Shown here piece by piece: positions 62,894-64,000 of a DNA stretch of 64,000 nt. The stretch comes from an uncultured Eubacteriales bacterium (GTDB taxonomy: Bacteria; Bacillota; Clostridia; Oscillospirales; Oscillospiraceae): NCBI GenBank assembly GCA_934572535.1, contig CAKTLJ010000008.1:1-64000 (forward strand), given 5' to 3'. Numbering within the stretch: position 1 is the first letter of the stretch; each line of letters starts with the position of its first letter. A program made the translations under genes and the position numbers. The notes under the pieces are model-generated. The model had not been told where the DNA came from. It did not search any database and worked only from the letters and a program-made list of their open reading frames with translations.

Positions 62894-63634
62894 TTGCCTA
62901 TCATATACCTATCCCCATCCACTCAGGAGTTCAACCACTATGTGACCGGCGGCACGGAGGAGGGCTGGATGAATCTGCTGGCCGACGCCATGGAGCCCAT
63001 CCTCACCGCTTCGGGCATCCAGTTCGTCCGCAACACCCCGGACATGACGGCAGCCTCTTCCATCCGGGCCTCCAACGAGGGCAGCTATGACCTGCACCTG
63101 GCCCTTCACTCCAACGCCTCGGACCCGGCGCAGGCCGGACAGAACCGCGGGATCATCGCCTTCTACTACCCCGGCAGCATCCGGGGGATGCGGGCAGCCG
63201 AGCTGTTGGTGAACGGCCTGAAAGCTATCTATCCCCTGCCCAACCTGGTGCGGGCCGAGGCCACCACATCCCTGGGCGAGGTCCGGCGGGTCCGCGCACC
63301 CGCCGTTCTCTTGGAGCTGGGCTTCCACGACAACTACGAGGACGCCGTCTGGATCACCAGCCACATCCAGGACATAGCGGAAAACCTCGTTCTGTCCCTG
63401 ACGGAGTTCTTCGGCCTCCCCTTCTTCCCCAGCAGCGACCCGCTTCCCGCCGTGGTCCAGGTGCACTCCGGCGCCGTCCAAGTCCACGCCCGGCCGGACG
63501 CCTCCGCCCCGGTCAAGGCTCGGCTCTACAACGGCGCGCAGGTCGTCCTCCTCAACGAGTACGACGGATGGTACCTCATCCGCTTCGGAGACGAGGTGGG
63601 ATACGCCGCCGCGGCCTTCTTTCAGCCGGAGTGA
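62894..63634 (+). CDS. N-acetylmuramoyl-L-alanine amidase-like protein with SH3 domain
   Basis: 246 residues, TTG start 62894 after GGAGGGAG. Residues 1-175 resemble Amidase_3: LHLALHSNAS (zinc His) and AVLLELGFHDN (catalytic Glu). The first motif is IYLSPSTQEFN in place of the usual DPGHGG, so the first zinc His is missing; GGTEEG may supply the Glu ligand. Residues about 185-246 form an SH3-like domain (VHARPDASAPVKARLYNGAQ). No signal peptide is seen, so it acts after lysis, in the mother cell, or by an unknown export route. Function as a hydrolase is probable, not certain. Confidence 0.78.
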   Translation: MPIIYLSPSTQEFNHYVTGGTEEGWMNLLADAMEPILTASGIQFVRNTPDMTAASSIRASNEGSYDLHLALHSNASDPAQAGQNRGIIAFYYPGSIRGMRAAELLVNGLKAIYPLPNLVRAEATTSLGEVRRVRAPAVLLELGFHDNYEDAVWITSHIQDIAENLVLSLTEFFGLPFFPSSDPLPAVVQVHSGAVQVHARPDASAPVKARLYNGAQVVLLNEYDGWYLIRFGDEVGYAAAAFFQPE

Positions 63635-63685
63635 AGACATCGTTCACACTTTGTTCACTCAATGTTTGAAAATTGTCCACTTCTA

Positions 63686-63712
63686 TTGACTTTCTGTGTG
63701 CTATTCTATAAC
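63686..63712 (+). promoter_or_regulatory. Possible promoter of candidate small RNA B
   Basis: TTGACT (63686-63691) and TATAAC (63707-63712), spaced by only 15 bases, so weak by sequence. Confidence 0.35.
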
Positions 63713-63718
63713 CGTAAT

Positions 63719-63807
63719 AAAAAGTCAAGCAAAAATCACTTCTCTCTTTTCTCTCTCTTCCTAAATATACACGAAAGGCCGGACGCGCAAGCGTCCGGCC
63801 TTTCGTT
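63719..63807 (+). ncRNA. Candidate small RNA B (CU-rich)
   Basis: About 90 nt ending at the hairpin 63772-63805. It contains CTCTCTTTTCTCTCTCTT (63742-63759), identical to the tract in candidate RNA A at 6418-6435. There is no convincing reading frame: the ORF at 63662 has no ribosome site and crosses the terminator. Like RNA A it lies just after an envelope gene on the plus strand. Predicted only. Confidence 0.45.
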
Positions 63808-63810
63808 CTC
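63772..63810 (+). terminator. Hairpin ending candidate RNA B
   Basis: Perfect 15-bp stem CGAAAGGCCGGACGC / GCGTCCGGCCTTTCG with loop GCAA, then TTCTCC, a modest U tract. Confidence 0.7.
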
Positions 63811-63874
63811 CCCATGTTCAAAAAGAAGGGGTGCGCGCCAGAGGTGCACAGGCCCCGCCTCTTTCGACAAACGA

Positions 63875-63905
63875 AACGCCGGGACGGATCGTCCCGGCGT
63901 TTTGA
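63875..63905. terminator. Terminator near the right edge
   Basis: Perfect 12-bp stem AACGCCGGGACG / CGTCCCGGCGTT with a 3-nt loop and TTTG after it on the plus strand. It probably ends the minus-strand gene that enters from the right. The stretch 63811-63874 shows nothing else. Confidence 0.7.
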
Positions 63906-63932
63906 TGTGCTGTAAGTATCTCAGAAGCTGCG

Positions 63933-64000
63933 TTATCTGCGTCGTCTGATCTCAGAGCGCACTCTTCTGAAAACCTTCACCATGTAGTATACCACGGCCA
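63933..64000 (-). CDS. Possible C-terminus of a minus-strand gene (partial)
   Basis: From the right edge one minus-strand frame reads AVVYYMVKVFRRVRSEIRRR and stops with TAA at 63933-63935, just before a terminator. The hydrophobic start and strongly basic end resemble the cytoplasmic tail of a membrane protein. Too short to identify. Position against the terminator is the main support. Confidence 0.4.
   Translation of the reverse strand, partial: AVVYYMVKVFRRVRSEIRRRR

Noticed and set aside
63662..63949. Plus-strand 95-codon frame after the amidase gene
   Set aside because: No ribosome-binding site, crosses two strong terminator hairpins, and has no recognisable protein features.

Overview
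The window comes from a GC-rich, spore-forming member of the Clostridia, most like the gut Oscillospirales (Flavonifractor / Lawsonibacter / Pseudoflavonifractor relatives). This rests on gene content and order, not on a database search. The evidence is an SLH-anchored surface protein, SipL and SigH (sporulation), a Bcd-like acyl-CoA dehydrogenase, a PPi-type phosphofructokinase, AddAB instead of RecBCD, and the Firmicutes yicC-remA-gmk-rpoZ-priA-def-fmt-rsmB-rlmN-prpC-prkC-rsgA string. There are no insertion sequences, phage genes, CRISPR arrays, tRNAs or rRNAs that I can see. The window reads as ordinary chromosomal core with a more variable left end.

Layout. 1-16 kb is mixed and accessory. 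It holds the start of a large VWA/pilin-like/SLH surface protein (cut by the left edge), a ZIP metal transporter, a two-OB-fold SSB-like protein, a TolC-like secreted coiled-coil protein, a candidate small RNA, an acyl-CoA dehydrogenase, a split BlaR1-like pair, YwlG, a two-part ThrE exporter, a DUF975 membrane protein, a lipoprotein, and a STAS-acyl-CoA synthetase fusion. 16-24 kb (minus strand) has a TSUP permease, the dgt-dnaG-rpoD macromolecular synthesis cluster, yigZ, hflX, a flavin-reductase-like gene and rpmE. 24-33.5 kb holds addBA and the divergent pair fba / pfp. 33.5-47.3 kb has sipL and the long yicC-to-rsgA operon for translation, replication restart and Ser/Thr phospho-signalling. 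47.3-51.5 kb has an RseC-like / DUF5685 / J-domain operon and cdaA-cdaR (c-di-AMP). 51.6-58.4 kb has a Se/S-carrier-like protein with a cysteine desulfurase, carD-ispD-ispF, a zinc-ribbon protein, sigH and ruvCAB. 58.4-64 kb has a queuosine-salvage unit (radical SAM plus YhhQ) under what I read as a preQ1-I riboswitch, then pckG, rsmA, an amidase, and a second candidate small RNA related to the first.

Most interesting points: (1) a complete transcription-off preQ1-I riboswitch with aptamer, antiterminator and terminator upstream of a radical SAM gene with an unusual CX4CX2C motif and a YhhQ transporter; (2) divergent fba and pfp promoters that share one palindromic TTGCAA -35 hexamer; (3) a STAS domain fused to an acyl-CoA synthetase; (4) two small RNA candidates that share an 18-nt CU-rich tract and sit after envelope genes; (5) a translationally coupled, cysteine-rich RseC/DUF5685/J-TPR operon; (6) a BlaR1-like sensor split at an ATGA junction. 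Promoters and terminators were located by eye; strong -35/-10 pairs with exact spacing are listed as features.
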